Notes under the pieces: generated by a model
What the model saw: only the letters and a program-made list of their open reading frames with translations
Databases searched by the model: none
Told to the model about the DNA's origin: nothing
Source of the DNA: an uncultured Paracoccaceae bacterium
GTDB lineage: Bacteria; Pseudomonadota; Alphaproteobacteria; Rhodobacterales; Rhodobacteraceae
NCBI GenBank assembly: GCA_934500835.1
Contig: CAKSTR010000001.1
Span: 496,001 to 560,000 of the forward strand
DNA: 64,000 nucleotides
Direction of reading: 5' to 3'
Translations under genes and position numbers: made by a program
In this document: positions 30,938 through 39,912 of the stretch, in pieces
Layout: each line of letters opens with the position of its first letter
Position numbering within the stretch: the first letter of the stretch is position 1

Positions 30938-32392
30938 TCAGAGCCTCTTCTCGATCTTGATCTCGATCCGCCGGTTCTGCGCCCGGCCTTCCTTGGTGGC
31001 ATTGTCGCCCACCGGCTGCGTGTCGGCGCGGCCTTCCGAGACCACCTGATCCGCCGGCACACCGGCGGCGACCAGAAGCTTGGCGATGGTGGCGGCGCGG
31101 GCCTCGGACAGGCCCTGGTTCGACTCGAAGGGATTGCTGGCCTGCACAGGGACGGAATCGGTATGGCCGACCACCGTGACCCGGCCGATCACTTCGGCAT
31201 TCTCCAGGATCACCTGCGCGATGGCGGCGATCAGCGGCTGGTATTCGTCGCGCAGATCGGCCTTGGCGCTGCGGAACACCTCGGGGTTGGCGCCCTGGAC
31301 GACCAGCACCACCATCGACACATCCTCGCGCCCTTTCAGGGCGGCGGCAGTCGCGGCCGGGGCCTTTTCCTTGAACAGGGGCAGCAGCTCGAACGTCACG
31401 GTGGCTTCGACCACGGGGATCGGCTCGTCCGGCGCATTGGTGTCGCGGATCGGGCGGAAGATGCCGGCCCGTTCGGCCGGGGGCAGCGCGGCTGCCGAGA
31501 CGAAAAGCTGCTCGGCCTTGTTGCCCAGTTGCAGCGAAAGTCCGGTGTAGATGGCGGCAATCAGTGCCGCTGCAACCAGCCAGACGGTCCACAAAGGCAC
31601 GGCAAAGCGGCGCGGCTCATCCGGTACTTTCACGCCGTCGGCATGGGGTGACAGCGGCGCGGCCAGCGTGTCCACGTTGCGCAGGGCGCGCGCGATCTGG
31701 CCGCGCAGGGCGGTGATCGTGGCCTCGCCGGTCGGGCCCTGCGGACGATACTGGCCGCGGAAGCCAAGACCAAGGCAGAGATAGGCCAGTTCCAGAAGGT
31801 CAGGGTCGCGGTTCGGATGGGCAACCAGTTCCTCCAGGTGGCGGAAGAAGCGGGTGCCGGCGTCGACCTCGCCCGACAGGGCGGTGACGATGGGCTGGCG
31901 CGGCCAGTCGCTGTGCCCCCCCCAGGGCGTGTTCAGCGCGATGTCATCGACCAGCGCCGCCACGAACCACGCCGCCTGATTGGCCCGGGTCAGCGGCTGG
32001 CCAAGGGCCACTGCAGCGTCGCGGGCGTCGATCAGGCTGCCCTGCACCCTTTGGCGCAGCACCTCGGGCTGGGCGGGGGGATGGGCACGCTCCAACTCGG
32101 GCGCGAGTTCCAGAACGGGGGCGAAGGCGGCAACCAGAGGGTTGGCGTGGGGCCGTTGCCCGCGCGGCCGCGCAGCGCCGGGGGCGGCCCCCATAGACGG
32201 CCCGCCACCGAAACTGCCGAACGCGGGCTGCGGCGACGAAGGCGGCGGCGCGCCCCAGGTCTGCCCGGCCGATGGCCCGCCAAGGCCGCCCTGCGGCTGC
32301 ACCGGCGGCAGGGGACGCGCGCCCGCCACGGGGCGGATGCGGGTTCTGCCTGCGTCGGACGACAGGCCGAAAGGATCGTCCTTGTCACTCAT
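30938..32392 (-). CDS. tssL: TssL (DotU) with C-terminal OmpA domain (484 aa)
   Basis: A Pro/Gly-rich cytoplasmic leader (about 1-85) precedes the DotU domain (FVAALVDDIALNTPWGGHSD, LELAYLCLGLGFRGQYR), one membrane span at about 270-290 (LWTVWLVAAALIAAIYTGL) and a periplasmic OmpA-like domain (VTVVGHTDSVPVQASNPFES, AQNRRIEIKIEK). It is an 'evolved' TssL that anchors itself to peptidoglycan and needs no separate TagL. It sits between tssK and tssM in the minus-strand operon. A separate OmpA protein at 19388 may duplicate this function. Confidence 0.95.
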   Translation of the reverse strand: MSDKDDPFGLSSDAGRTRIRPVAGARPLPPVQPQGGLGGPSAGQTWGAPPPSSPQPAFGSFGGGPSMGAAPGAARPRGQRPHANPLVAAFAPVLELAPELERAHPPAQPEVLRQRVQGSLIDARDAAVALGQPLTRANQAAWFVAALVDDIALNTPWGGHSDWPRQPIVTALSGEVDAGTRFFRHLEELVAHPNRDPDLLELAYLCLGLGFRGQYRPQGPTGEATITALRGQIARALRNVDTLAAPLSPHADGVKVPDEPRRFAVPLWTVWLVAAALIAAIYTGLSLQLGNKAEQLFVSAAALPPAERAGIFRPIRDTNAPDEPIPVVEATVTFELLPLFKEKAPAATAAALKGREDVSMVVLVVQGANPEVFRSAKADLRDEYQPLIAAIAQVILENAEVIGRVTVVGHTDSVPVQASNPFESNQGLSEARAATIAKLLVAAGVPADQVVSEGRADTQPVGDNATKEGRAQNRRIEIKIEKRL

Positions 32393-32420
32393 CGCGGCCC
32401 CTCATGCGTTTTGTCCAATC

Positions 32421-33752
32421 CTACCTGCTGACCGCATAGCAGTCGATCTGCGGCTCGCTTTCCAGCTGGCCGGAGATTCCGATCACGAAGCCGGGCGCGT
32501 TCAGCAACTGTGCCCAGTGTTCGGACTTCTGGTTCAGCTCCAGACACAGCCGCTCACCATCATAGGGTATCTCGCGTGGCTGGGAATGCAGCGGCTTCAG
32601 CGCAATCCCCGGCAGACGCGATTTCCACAGCATCTCGAAGGCATCGGCCGCCCCGACCGTCGCCTGATCGACGAAAAGCTTGCGCAGGGTGTCTTCGGAC
32701 AGGTTCGACCCCACCCGCAGCACGATCCGGCTGGTCCTGAGAAGCTCGGGGTTGTCGATCCGCACCTTCCAGATGTTCTGGCTGTGCCTGGCCACCGGCA
32801 GGGCGCGGCTCTTCGGCTCCACATGCCGCAGCGACAGCATCAGGGATCGCAGCGTATCGGCCAAGGCACCGAAGGCGGGTTGCGGGTCGGCGTGATCGTA
32901 GACCGGCATCTCGGTCAACCGGCGCGAGGATGACCCATAGGTCGCCATCCGCCCGGCCAGAGCACCCAGTTCCTCATACAGCGGACAGGGGTGGATCAGG
33001 TTCTGCGCCAGAAGATGTGCCATGCGCGGCCGGGCCGAGTTTGCCAACTCAAGGATCAGGAGGTTCTCGATCGACCGCCCTGCCCCGCCAAGCACCATCT
33101 GGCCATGCGCCTCGGCAATGCGGTCCAGCCCGGTGACCACCTCTTGCAACAGCCCGGCATACCAGCCGGCCGCAGCCACGGTCAGGGCGGGCGGCAGGTC
33201 GCCCTCGCGGATCGCAACCGATCCGTCGGCGCGCAGGCCTTCCAGCTGCGCCAGTGGCAAGGTGACAAAGCCCGCCACAGCCTCTCCGGGGCCCAGAAGG
33301 CGCAGGTTCAGCCTGGCCACTTCAACCTCGGCCGGGTCGGCACCGTTGCGCACGGTGTCGCGCACTTCGGAAATCTCGCCCCGATAGCGCGCGCCGGACG
33401 GATCGGCATGGCCGGCATCCATGGTTGCAACCCCCGGCTGTTCGACCGGGATCGCCAGCCGCGCGGTACCCGCCGCGCCGGCCGCCACCGGGATCGGCGG
33501 CGGCGGCGCGGCAGTTTCGGGCACCTGGAACGGGGTGCCGTCGGGGAAAAGCCCCGCGGCCGACCTGATCGCAAGCTGGCCCGCGTCAAGGGCGGCGCGG
33601 TCAAACTCCAGCTTCGAGAAGCCCCATGGCTGCCAGGGCGCGGCCTGAAGGCCCGCCCGCATCAGCGCCTCGGTGTGGCGGTCCTGCTGCTGGAAGTGCT
33701 GCGTGCGAAGGTACAGCCCTTCGGACCACAGGACCCTGTTTGATCCGCTCAT
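32421..33752 (-). CDS. tssK: TssK baseplate-membrane connector (443 aa)
   Basis: ATG 33752 (MSGSNRVLWSEGLYLRTQHF, then QQQDR) has GGGAG upstream. The W-x-EGl-hLxPQHFQ-Q-D-like start is the hallmark of TssK. The length is typical. TssK trimers join the TssEFG baseplate to the TssJLM membrane complex. A Pro/Ala-rich insert at about 75-95 (AAPPPPIPVAAGAAG) departs from the usual sequence. The gene follows tssJ by 37 bases and precedes tssL by 28. Confidence 0.95.
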   Translation of the reverse strand: MSGSNRVLWSEGLYLRTQHFQQQDRHTEALMRAGLQAAPWQPWGFSKLEFDRAALDAGQLAIRSAAGLFPDGTPFQVPETAAPPPPIPVAAGAAGTARLAIPVEQPGVATMDAGHADPSGARYRGEISEVRDTVRNGADPAEVEVARLNLRLLGPGEAVAGFVTLPLAQLEGLRADGSVAIREGDLPPALTVAAAGWYAGLLQEVVTGLDRIAEAHGQMVLGGAGRSIENLLILELANSARPRMAHLLAQNLIHPCPLYEELGALAGRMATYGSSSRRLTEMPVYDHADPQPAFGALADTLRSLMLSLRHVEPKSRALPVARHSQNIWKVRIDNPELLRTSRIVLRVGSNLSEDTLRKLFVDQATVGAADAFEMLWKSRLPGIALKPLHSQPREIPYDGERLCLELNQKSEHWAQLLNAPGFVIGISGQLESEPQIDCYAVSR

Positions 33753-33789
33753 GCCCGTCTCCCGTTGGTGCCGCCGGTTCCGCCGCCTG

Positions 33790-34236
33790 TCAGGCGGTTC
33801 GCACCGACACGCCGCTTTTCGTGACCGCCACGGCAAGGGTAATGCTTTCCGTGGCCGAGACCGCAACCTTGGCGCGGAAATTCTTGCCGGCCGGATCGCG
33901 GAAACCGGCGATGACGCCGATCACCGTGGTACCGGCATCAAGGCCGATGGACAGGGTCTTCGGCGCACCGGCCGTCAGGGCCACCTGATCGGCCTTGATG
34001 AATTCGCCGCCCAGGGCACCTTGCGGGTTCTGCAGCGCAAAGAAATCGGCACCGTCGAAGGCGCCCGCGCTGCGCATCTGCACGATCTGCAGCGTCAGCG
34101 GCCGGTCCGCGCCATCGGGACCGGGGTTCATCCCCGCCGCCCCCTGCGCCATCACCGTGACCACACCCGGCCCCGAGGGCGCGCAGGCGGTCAGCCCCAG
34201 GGCCATGCTGGCAAGAAGAAATTCACGCCGTTCCAT
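33790..34236 (-). CDS. tssJ: TssJ outer-membrane lipoprotein (148 aa)
   Basis: ATG 34236 follows AGGAGG. The product starts MERREFLLASMALGLTAC; LTAC is a lipobox with Cys 18 as the acylated residue. The mature domain has the beta-sandwich pattern of TssJ (LTLQIVQMRSAGAFDGADFF, TLSIGLDAGTTVIGVIAGFR). TssJ anchors the membrane complex to the outer membrane through TssM. The start lies inside the end of the FHA gene (14-base overlap), which couples their translation. Confidence 0.92.
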   Translation of the reverse strand: MERREFLLASMALGLTACAPSGPGVVTVMAQGAAGMNPGPDGADRPLTLQIVQMRSAGAFDGADFFALQNPQGALGGEFIKADQVALTAGAPKTLSIGLDAGTTVIGVIAGFRDPAGKNFRAKVAVSATESITLAVAVTKSGVSVRTA

Positions 34237-35677
34237 TGTCTGTCCTCCTGGTTTCACCTTCATAAGCCTCGCGGAAATCCGCGCCCACCTCGCCAAGAAA
34301 GCGGTCTTCGGCCGCCTTGGCGATTTCGCGGTATCGGTCCGAGTAAAGCTGCCACAGCCGCGCCGGGCGGCTGCCGGCCACCAGCGCCTTGAGCATGCCG
34401 ATATCCTCGACCTCATGCTCGAAAAGCGCGGGGTCGAAACGGTCCACCATGCGACGGAGCGAGGATTGCAGCCCGCTCCAGCTGCGCTTGTGGTGATCCA
34501 TCAGATCGCCGACCGAGGCCGCTATGGCCGCATCGGGGTCCAGATAGCCGGCCCCCCGCGGCGCCACCAGCGCCGAGACGATCTCATCACCGCCGGCAAG
34601 GAATTTCAACGGGTTGACGTTGGACGCCCCGATCACGGTCTGGGCGACACGGGCGGCCCCCTTTTCCTGCGCGCGCATCCGCAGAAGCTGCACCAGCCCG
34701 TCCGCCATGGCGCGGTAGCGGCGGCCGATGGCCTCCATCTCGTCGGGCGAGCCACGAAAGCCGGGCGGCGCGTCGATCCCCATCCCCTTCATCAGGGCCG
34801 CAAGGGCCGTGGCGTCCGGCTGGCCCGATCCCGGCCCCGGCAAAGGGGCAGACGGGGTCAAATCGCCAAAAGGATCTGCCGCGCGCGGCGGCGGAGGGGG
34901 CGGCGGGGGCGCAAGACCAGCGGCTTCAAACGGCGAAGGTGGAGGGGGGACCTCGGCTGCGGGCATCTCGGCGAAAGGATCGTCGAAGGCGGCGGGCGGC
35001 TCTGCGGGCCTTGCAGCGGGGGTAGGCGCGGGTGGCGGCGCAGCGGGGCCGGACAGGTCGGCCGGCAGGCCGAAATCACCGAAATCGAAGGCGCCAGCCG
35101 GTGCGGCCCTTGGTTCCGGATCGGGCATGGGCGTCACCGGGCGCGGCCCGTGGTCCATGGTAAAGGGGTCGTCGAAAAAGGCGGGCGCAGCCGGTCGGGG
35201 CGGCGGGACTGCCGCCGCAGGGCCTGCCTCGCGCGTGGCATCGAAGGGGTCGGGCAGCGACGCGGGACGGGGCGGCGGCGGGGCTTCGGGGCGCGGCGTG
35301 AAGAAGTCATCGCCGAACATGGCATTGCCCTGCGCCGGCGGGGCTGCAACCGGCGCGGCCGCGCTGTCCACCTCGACCCGGATGACGAAATCGCCCAGCT
35401 TCAGCCGCATCCCCGGCACCAGAACCGCGCTCGCCCCCTGCCCCAGCGGCGCCGGGGCGGCATCCAGGAACAACCCGCCGCTGCTTTCATCGGTGACGCG
35501 ATACTGCCCGCCCTGCCCCGTGATCACGCAATGCCGGCGCGAGACGAACATCTGCGGGTCTTCCAGCTGCCAGCCGCAATCCTCGCCACGGCCGATCACC
35601 AGCTGGCCATCGGCCAGCCGCGCCTCGGTCCGCTTTTGCGGTTGCGAGAAGCTTTCCAGAACCAGCCGTAGCGTCAT
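34223..35677 (-). CDS. tagH: FHA-domain T6SS regulator (TagH/Fha, 484 aa)
   Basis: ATG 35677 overlaps the tssG stop (ATGA) and has CAGGAGG upstream. The N-terminal 95 residues form an FHA domain (LADGQLVIGRGEDCGWQLED, then VSRRHCVI), which binds phospho-threonine. A long Pro/Ala-rich linker (about 125-290) leads to a helical C-terminal domain (LAALMKGMGIDAPPGFRGSP, SFDPALFEHEVE-like). In T6SS this protein is phosphorylated by PpkA and dephosphorylated by PppA to control assembly. All three are encoded here. Confidence 0.92.
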   Translation of the reverse strand: MTLRLVLESFSQPQKRTEARLADGQLVIGRGEDCGWQLEDPQMFVSRRHCVITGQGGQYRVTDESSGGLFLDAAPAPLGQGASAVLVPGMRLKLGDFVIRVEVDSAAAPVAAPPAQGNAMFGDDFFTPRPEAPPPPRPASLPDPFDATREAGPAAAVPPPRPAAPAFFDDPFTMDHGPRPVTPMPDPEPRAAPAGAFDFGDFGLPADLSGPAAPPPAPTPAARPAEPPAAFDDPFAEMPAAEVPPPPSPFEAAGLAPPPPPPPPRAADPFGDLTPSAPLPGPGSGQPDATALAALMKGMGIDAPPGFRGSPDEMEAIGRRYRAMADGLVQLLRMRAQEKGAARVAQTVIGASNVNPLKFLAGGDEIVSALVAPRGAGYLDPDAAIAASVGDLMDHHKRSWSGLQSSLRRMVDRFDPALFEHEVEDIGMLKALVAGSRPARLWQLYSDRYREIAKAAEDRFLGEVGADFREAYEGETRRTDNGTA

Positions 35678-36726
35678 GCCTCGCCCTCCTGAACCCGGGC
35701 CGAGAAGCCGCGCATCACCCAGTCGTCCGCCCGACGCGACGGCCGCCCGCCCAGCCAGGTGGTGCGGCCAAGCGCGGCGCTGCCAAGGCGCGGCTCCGGC
35801 ACCTCGTCCTGCGCCAGCATCAGCCGCAGATCGTATTCCACATCCACCCCGGCGACGAAACGGATGGCGCGCCGGACCGCTGCCAGCGCCTTGCCATCGC
35901 GGATCAGTCCAAGATAGCGCGCCAGACTCAGCGGCCCAAGGCACAGTTCCGCCCGGTCCTGCCGCTGGAACACCCGCGCCCCGATCAGCGCGCCCTTGCC
36001 CAGACCGCAATGCTGCTGGCCAAGCCGCGTCTGCAGCGGCTGCGGAATCTCCAGCCAGTGGCCGACGAATTCGCGCAGCCTGACGGGCACCTGCAGAAGA
36101 TCGGTCAGATAGCCGGTCAGCCGTTCCGCCCCGTTGACCTGATGGCCCAGCGAGGTGGCCTGGCGCAGCGCAAGATCCGGGTCCGCGGTGCGCCGGTTGG
36201 CCTGCCGCAGCCCGGGCAGGCCAACGCCGGCCAGCGTCTCCAGCATCGCCATGACGCGGCCGCCGCCGTCATGTTCCACGCCGACCTCGGGGTGCTGATC
36301 GCCCCAGGCGCGCCAGAAGAACGCGATCTGCCGGTGCTGCAGCATGTTGACGAAATCAAGGAAGGTGGTGTCGGCAGTCACCCCCGCGGCACCTTCGCCG
36401 AACCAGCGTTCCGACTGGCGGGCCATGATCCAGCGGGTCATATGCAGCGGCATCGCGCCTTCGGGGCCAAGAAGGCCCAGAACCTCGACCTCGACCCTGG
36501 CGGGGCTGTGCTCGCCCGGGCCGGTGAAACTGGCGATGTCGCGGGTGGCCATGGCCAGCCGGGCGCGCTGACCCAGCCGTGCGGGTTCCTTCTCCGGCCC
36601 GCCGGCCCGGCCGAACCGCAGCCCTTCCCGCTCCAGCCGCCGCAACAGCTCGAAGAAGCCGATCTCTTCGGGTTCGGGGTCCTTGAACCCTAGATCAGGT
36701 CTCGGTTGCCCGGGCACATCGGCCAT
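35674..36726 (-). CDS. tssG: TssG baseplate protein (350 aa)
   Basis: The N-terminal FFELLRRLEREGLRFGR and the following RFGRAGGPEKEPARLGQRAR match the TssG start (F-LLrRLE.....r.G....P..E.vRl). The aromatic pair in QIAFFWRAWGDQHP and the late LGRTTWLGGRP are further family marks. TssG joins TssF, TssE and TssK in the baseplate wedge. Its start lies 37 bases inside the end of tssF, a tight overlap. Length is normal. Confidence 0.93.
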   Translation of the reverse strand: MADVPGQPRPDLGFKDPEPEEIGFFELLRRLEREGLRFGRAGGPEKEPARLGQRARLAMATRDIASFTGPGEHSPARVEVEVLGLLGPEGAMPLHMTRWIMARQSERWFGEGAAGVTADTTFLDFVNMLQHRQIAFFWRAWGDQHPEVGVEHDGGGRVMAMLETLAGVGLPGLRQANRRTADPDLALRQATSLGHQVNGAERLTGYLTDLLQVPVRLREFVGHWLEIPQPLQTRLGQQHCGLGKGALIGARVFQRQDRAELCLGPLSLARYLGLIRDGKALAAVRRAIRFVAGVDVEYDLRLMLAQDEVPEPRLGSAALGRTTWLGGRPSRRADDWVMRGFSARVQEGEA

Positions 36727-38567
36727 GACACCTCCTCCTGTTTCTGTTGCAGACGGGTCTTCGTGCGGACGAAGGAATTGATGCTGGCGTGGCGGGCGAA
36801 AAGCCGGCTGAGCAGGGCCGAAAGCAGAAGAACCGAGCCGCCCGACAACGGCCCCTCATCGACATGCAGCGTGATCTCCACCCCCTTGCCCAGACAAAGC
36901 GGGCCGGGCAGGTCCAGCCGCTCGATGATCTGCCGGCTTGTGACGCGGGTCAGCGCCCGCACATGCCGTGCAAGTGCGGGATCGCCGCGGTCGGCATAAA
37001 GCTCCAGCATGGCGCGCAGGGGTTCGGCACCCTTGCTTTCCTCGGCCAGCGACAGGTGGTTCAGCGCCAGCTGCCCCACCATCCGCCAGGTCAGGTCGTC
37101 AAAGGCGGCCTCGCCGTCGCGGCCCACCTGCGGCAGGCCGGCCACCAGAGAATTGCGCGGACGCCGCACCGCCGAGACCAGTTCCACCCGCGCCACAGGA
37201 TCGCCGGTATCCACCGAAAGCTTGGGCGTATCGTCGAATATCGGCAGGTCCCGGTTCGAGACCATTGCGCGAATATCAAGCCGTTTCAAAGGCTTGACCT
37301 GCTGAACCCCCGCAGGTCGCGCCACCGAGATGAAAAGGTCGTCCCCCGTGTAGGAGGTGCGGCTCTGCCCGCGGCGCAATTCGTCACTGCCCGGGCGGCG
37401 CGGGCGCCGTTCCGTGGTATAGACCAGCCCCGATCCGGCCGTGGCGGCCGGGGTGAAAAGCGGATGCAGATCGGTCTGCGGCCCGTCCGCCTCGGCATCC
37501 GAGACGCGCAGAAGGCGGTGGATCTCGAAATCCAGCGGACGGGTGCGGTCGGCGTGAACCACATGCGCGGTGGCACGGGGGTCCATCTCGACCACGTTGC
37601 ACTCTTTCTCGAAGAGGTTGACGACCGGCGTGGCGAAGAGCCGGAAATCCTTGGCGCTGATCTCCGAGAGTGCGGGGGCCGGCCGGCCCATCGGCAGGAT
37701 CACCTCCATCTTCATGGCGCTGGCCTTGATCGCCGGCCGCAAGCCCGTCAGCCGCAGGGCGTGGAAGCGGTCCGGCATCAGGAAGTATTCGCGCATCAGG
37801 CGATACCCCTCGAAAGAGGGGCGCAGGCGCGGCAGCAGCGCCTCATCGTCGCGGAAACCGACCAGATCGGGCAGCGGCAGACTGTGGAAGGGCGCGGCCT
37901 GTTCCGCCTTGCGGGCAAGGACGGGCAAGGGGGCGGCAAAGACCGCATCGAAGATCGCGCCCGACCGTGCACCGGCCGAAAACTCGATCTCAAGCCGGTC
38001 CAGCGACAGGTCGGCCAAGGGGCCTGCCCCCACCTTGCGGAAGGTGAAACGCAGGCCGGCCTCGGCCCCTTTCATCAGCCGGTCGGGCACCCCGGCGGCC
38101 GACAGGGCACCACGGTCCTGCAGGTAGTCGACCGCTTCCAGCGCCACGGGCCAGAGCGTGACATCCTGCGCCGTCGAGTAGATCACGCGCGACGACACAC
38201 CCTCGCGCAGCGCGGCCACCAGCCGGGTGCCGCGCCTGACCAGATGGCCGTCGGCCATGGTCTGCACCTGCGGTCCGGGGTGCAGGACCACGGTCGACAT
38301 CGCAGGGGCCGGCCCGGCAAGGTCGGGATAAAGCGCGTCCAGAATGCCGCGCACATGGCGCTGGCCTTCGGCGTCCAGCTTCAGCCTTGTGCGGGCAGCC
38401 AGATAGGCCACGCCCTCAAGCAGCCGCTCGACGTAAGGGTCCGGGCAGGGCACCGCGTCCAGCGACAGGTTGCGCGCCACAGCCGGATGCAGACCCGCGA
38501 ATTCCCGCGACAGTTCGCGCACATGGGCCAGCTCTGCCTCGTAGTAACTCAGGAATGCGCGGTCCAT
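36690..38567 (-). CDS. tssF: TssF baseplate protein (625 aa)
   Basis: The N-terminus MDRAFLSYYEAELAHVRELS and the following FAGLHPAVARNLSL, DPYVERLLEGVAYLAARTRL are the classic start of TssF. The C-terminal HVDEGPLSGGSVLLLSALLS, LFARHASINSFVRT also fits. TssF is the main structural component of the baseplate wedge. The gene starts three bases after tssE and overlaps tssG. A 909-residue plus-strand frame across the locus is only an antisense shadow. Confidence 0.95.
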   Translation of the reverse strand: MDRAFLSYYEAELAHVRELSREFAGLHPAVARNLSLDAVPCPDPYVERLLEGVAYLAARTRLKLDAEGQRHVRGILDALYPDLAGPAPAMSTVVLHPGPQVQTMADGHLVRRGTRLVAALREGVSSRVIYSTAQDVTLWPVALEAVDYLQDRGALSAAGVPDRLMKGAEAGLRFTFRKVGAGPLADLSLDRLEIEFSAGARSGAIFDAVFAAPLPVLARKAEQAAPFHSLPLPDLVGFRDDEALLPRLRPSFEGYRLMREYFLMPDRFHALRLTGLRPAIKASAMKMEVILPMGRPAPALSEISAKDFRLFATPVVNLFEKECNVVEMDPRATAHVVHADRTRPLDFEIHRLLRVSDAEADGPQTDLHPLFTPAATAGSGLVYTTERRPRRPGSDELRRGQSRTSYTGDDLFISVARPAGVQQVKPLKRLDIRAMVSNRDLPIFDDTPKLSVDTGDPVARVELVSAVRRPRNSLVAGLPQVGRDGEAAFDDLTWRMVGQLALNHLSLAEESKGAEPLRAMLELYADRGDPALARHVRALTRVTSRQIIERLDLPGPLCLGKGVEITLHVDEGPLSGGSVLLLSALLSRLFARHASINSFVRTKTRLQQKQEEVSWPMCPGNRDLI

Positions 38568-38570
38568 GGC

Positions 38571-39287
38571 TCAACCGTCCTCGATCCGGGTCGAGGCGAA
38601 ACCGTTGTCCAGGTTGATCGTGGTCGACAGCCGCAGCCGCTCGGGCACCGGAGAGAGCATCAGCACCCCCTCGATCCTTACCTTCAGCCCTTCGCGGCCG
38701 CCGGTGTCCACGGTGATGCGGATGGTGTCGCGTTTCAGGCGCGGTTCGAAGGTGGCGACGACTTCCTTCAACTCGCGCGACAACACTTCGGGGTCGAAAT
38801 CCTTGGCGCGCCGGCCCGAGAAGGCGGGCACGCCGTAATTCAGCACGGACCGGCAGACATGCGGATAATCCGCAAGAACGTCCTGCGAGTCCTCGGAATT
38901 GCCACGCTCCTGATCGGTCCAGAGGAAGCGGGCCTGCAGCCGTTCCATGCCGAACAATTCTTCCAGATCGCGGCGCACCGCCTCGCGCAGCACATCGGCG
39001 GTGACGACGATGCCACGCTCCTCAAGGAAGGACCGGCGTTGCAGGGCGGCAATGAACTGGACGATCTCGCGCCGTGTCTCTTCGGGCATATCCTGCGCCT
39101 GTTCAATGGCGCGCACGCCCCCCTGAACCAGCGTCTCCAGCCGTTCGGGGCCGATTGCGGCGCCGATCTCGCGGCGCCGCACTTCGGTTTCAGAGGTCAG
39201 GCCCGGCAGATCATCGACAAGCCGGTCCCAGAGGCTGGGTTGAACCGCCTCGCGCCGTGCCGTGTGCGTGACCGGACCCTGGGCCAA
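38571..39287 (-). CDS. tssE: TssE baseplate protein, long form (238 aa)
   Basis: The gp25-like core lies in the second half (LREAVRRDLEELFGMERLQA, YPHVCRSVLNYGVPAFSG, then TIRITVDT). Typical TssE proteins are about 130-180 residues. This one has an N-terminal extension with its own helical segment (about 30-90, LETLVQGGVRAIEQAQDMPE). The family initiates sheath growth on the baseplate. It starts 18 bases after the hcp stop. A fold extension acting in baseplate contacts is possible. Confidence 0.9.
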   Translation of the reverse strand: MAQGPVTHTARREAVQPSLWDRLVDDLPGLTSETEVRRREIGAAIGPERLETLVQGGVRAIEQAQDMPEETRREIVQFIAALQRRSFLEERGIVVTADVLREAVRRDLEELFGMERLQARFLWTDQERGNSEDSQDVLADYPHVCRSVLNYGVPAFSGRRAKDFDPEVLSRELKEVVATFEPRLKRDTIRITVDTGGREGLKVRIEGVLMLSPVPERLRLSTTINLDNGFASTRIEDG

Positions 39288-39305
39288 GCCCTTCTCCCTT
39301 CAGGG

Positions 39306-39797
39306 TTACTTGGCGGCAACCAGATCGTATTCAATCTCGTGCTCGTCCCCCTTCGAGTGATCGTCGGCCTGGACGGTATACTTGATCGCCAGCTTCTCGT
39401 AGCTGATGCCGATGCTTTCCGAGATCAGCTCGTTCGAGCTTTCCTCGGGCGCGTTCTGCGACATCGCGTAGCTTGAGATGATGCAGTTCGTGAGGGTGAC
39501 GATCAGGTAGTCAAGATGCGCATCGCCCGAGTCCTTGCGGACGGTGAAGACGATTTCCGCAAACGACTTGCCCTTGGCGCAGGCCAGCGTCAGATAGGGC
39601 GAGGCCGCGTCGAACCATTTGTTGAAGGTGAAATCCGACAGCGTGGCCCGGCCGCGGGTGCGGCCCGAGCCGACCGAGGAAGACGACATCTGCTGCGCCG
39701 AGAACGAGACGCCGAACACGTCGATTTCGCCCTCATGGTCGGCACGTTTGGATTCGCCCTCGATGCCTTCGATCTTCAGATAACCGGTGAACGCCAT
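39306..39797 (-). CDS. hcp: Hcp tube protein (TssD, 163 aa)
   Basis: The product (MAFTGYLKIEGIEGESKRAD, then HEGEIDVFGVSFS) fits the Hcp family: a single small domain, with KWFDAASPYLTLACAKG and the late SYEKLAIKYTVQ. Hexameric rings stack to form the inner tube, and Hcp is exported. Two strong stem-loops (39840-39855 and 39878-39897) separate it from tssC; they could stabilise its message or attenuate read-through. High expression relative to neighbours is expected. Confidence 0.95.
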   Translation of the reverse strand: MAFTGYLKIEGIEGESKRADHEGEIDVFGVSFSAQQMSSSSVGSGRTRGRATLSDFTFNKWFDAASPYLTLACAKGKSFAEIVFTVRKDSGDAHLDYLIVTLTNCIISSYAMSQNAPEESSNELISESIGISYEKLAIKYTVQADDHSKGDEHEIEYDLVAAK

Positions 39798-39839
39798 AGT
39801 CTTGCCCTTTCAAATGTGGGGTTGGTCTGGAAATTTCCC

Positions 39840-39897
39840 CCCGCCTTGCGGCGGGCGGCCTTGAATGTCTGGGCCGCGGCCCCGATGCGTCGGGGCC
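39840..39897. promoter_or_regulatory. Two stem-loops between tssC and hcp
   Basis: CCCGCC-TTGC-GGCGGG (39840-39855) and GGCCCCGA-TGCG-TCGGGGCC (39878-39897) are perfect stems in the 115-bp tssC-hcp gap, the largest gap inside the operon after tssA. They lack T-runs and probably shape mRNA stability or differential expression of hcp. Confidence 0.6.
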
Positions 39898-39912
39898 ACA
39901 GGCGCGGGGCTG

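Noticed and set aside
36747..39476. 909-residue plus-strand frame across tssE, tssF and tssG
   Set aside because: It lies antisense to three recognised T6SS genes, with His/Arg/Gln-rich shadow composition.
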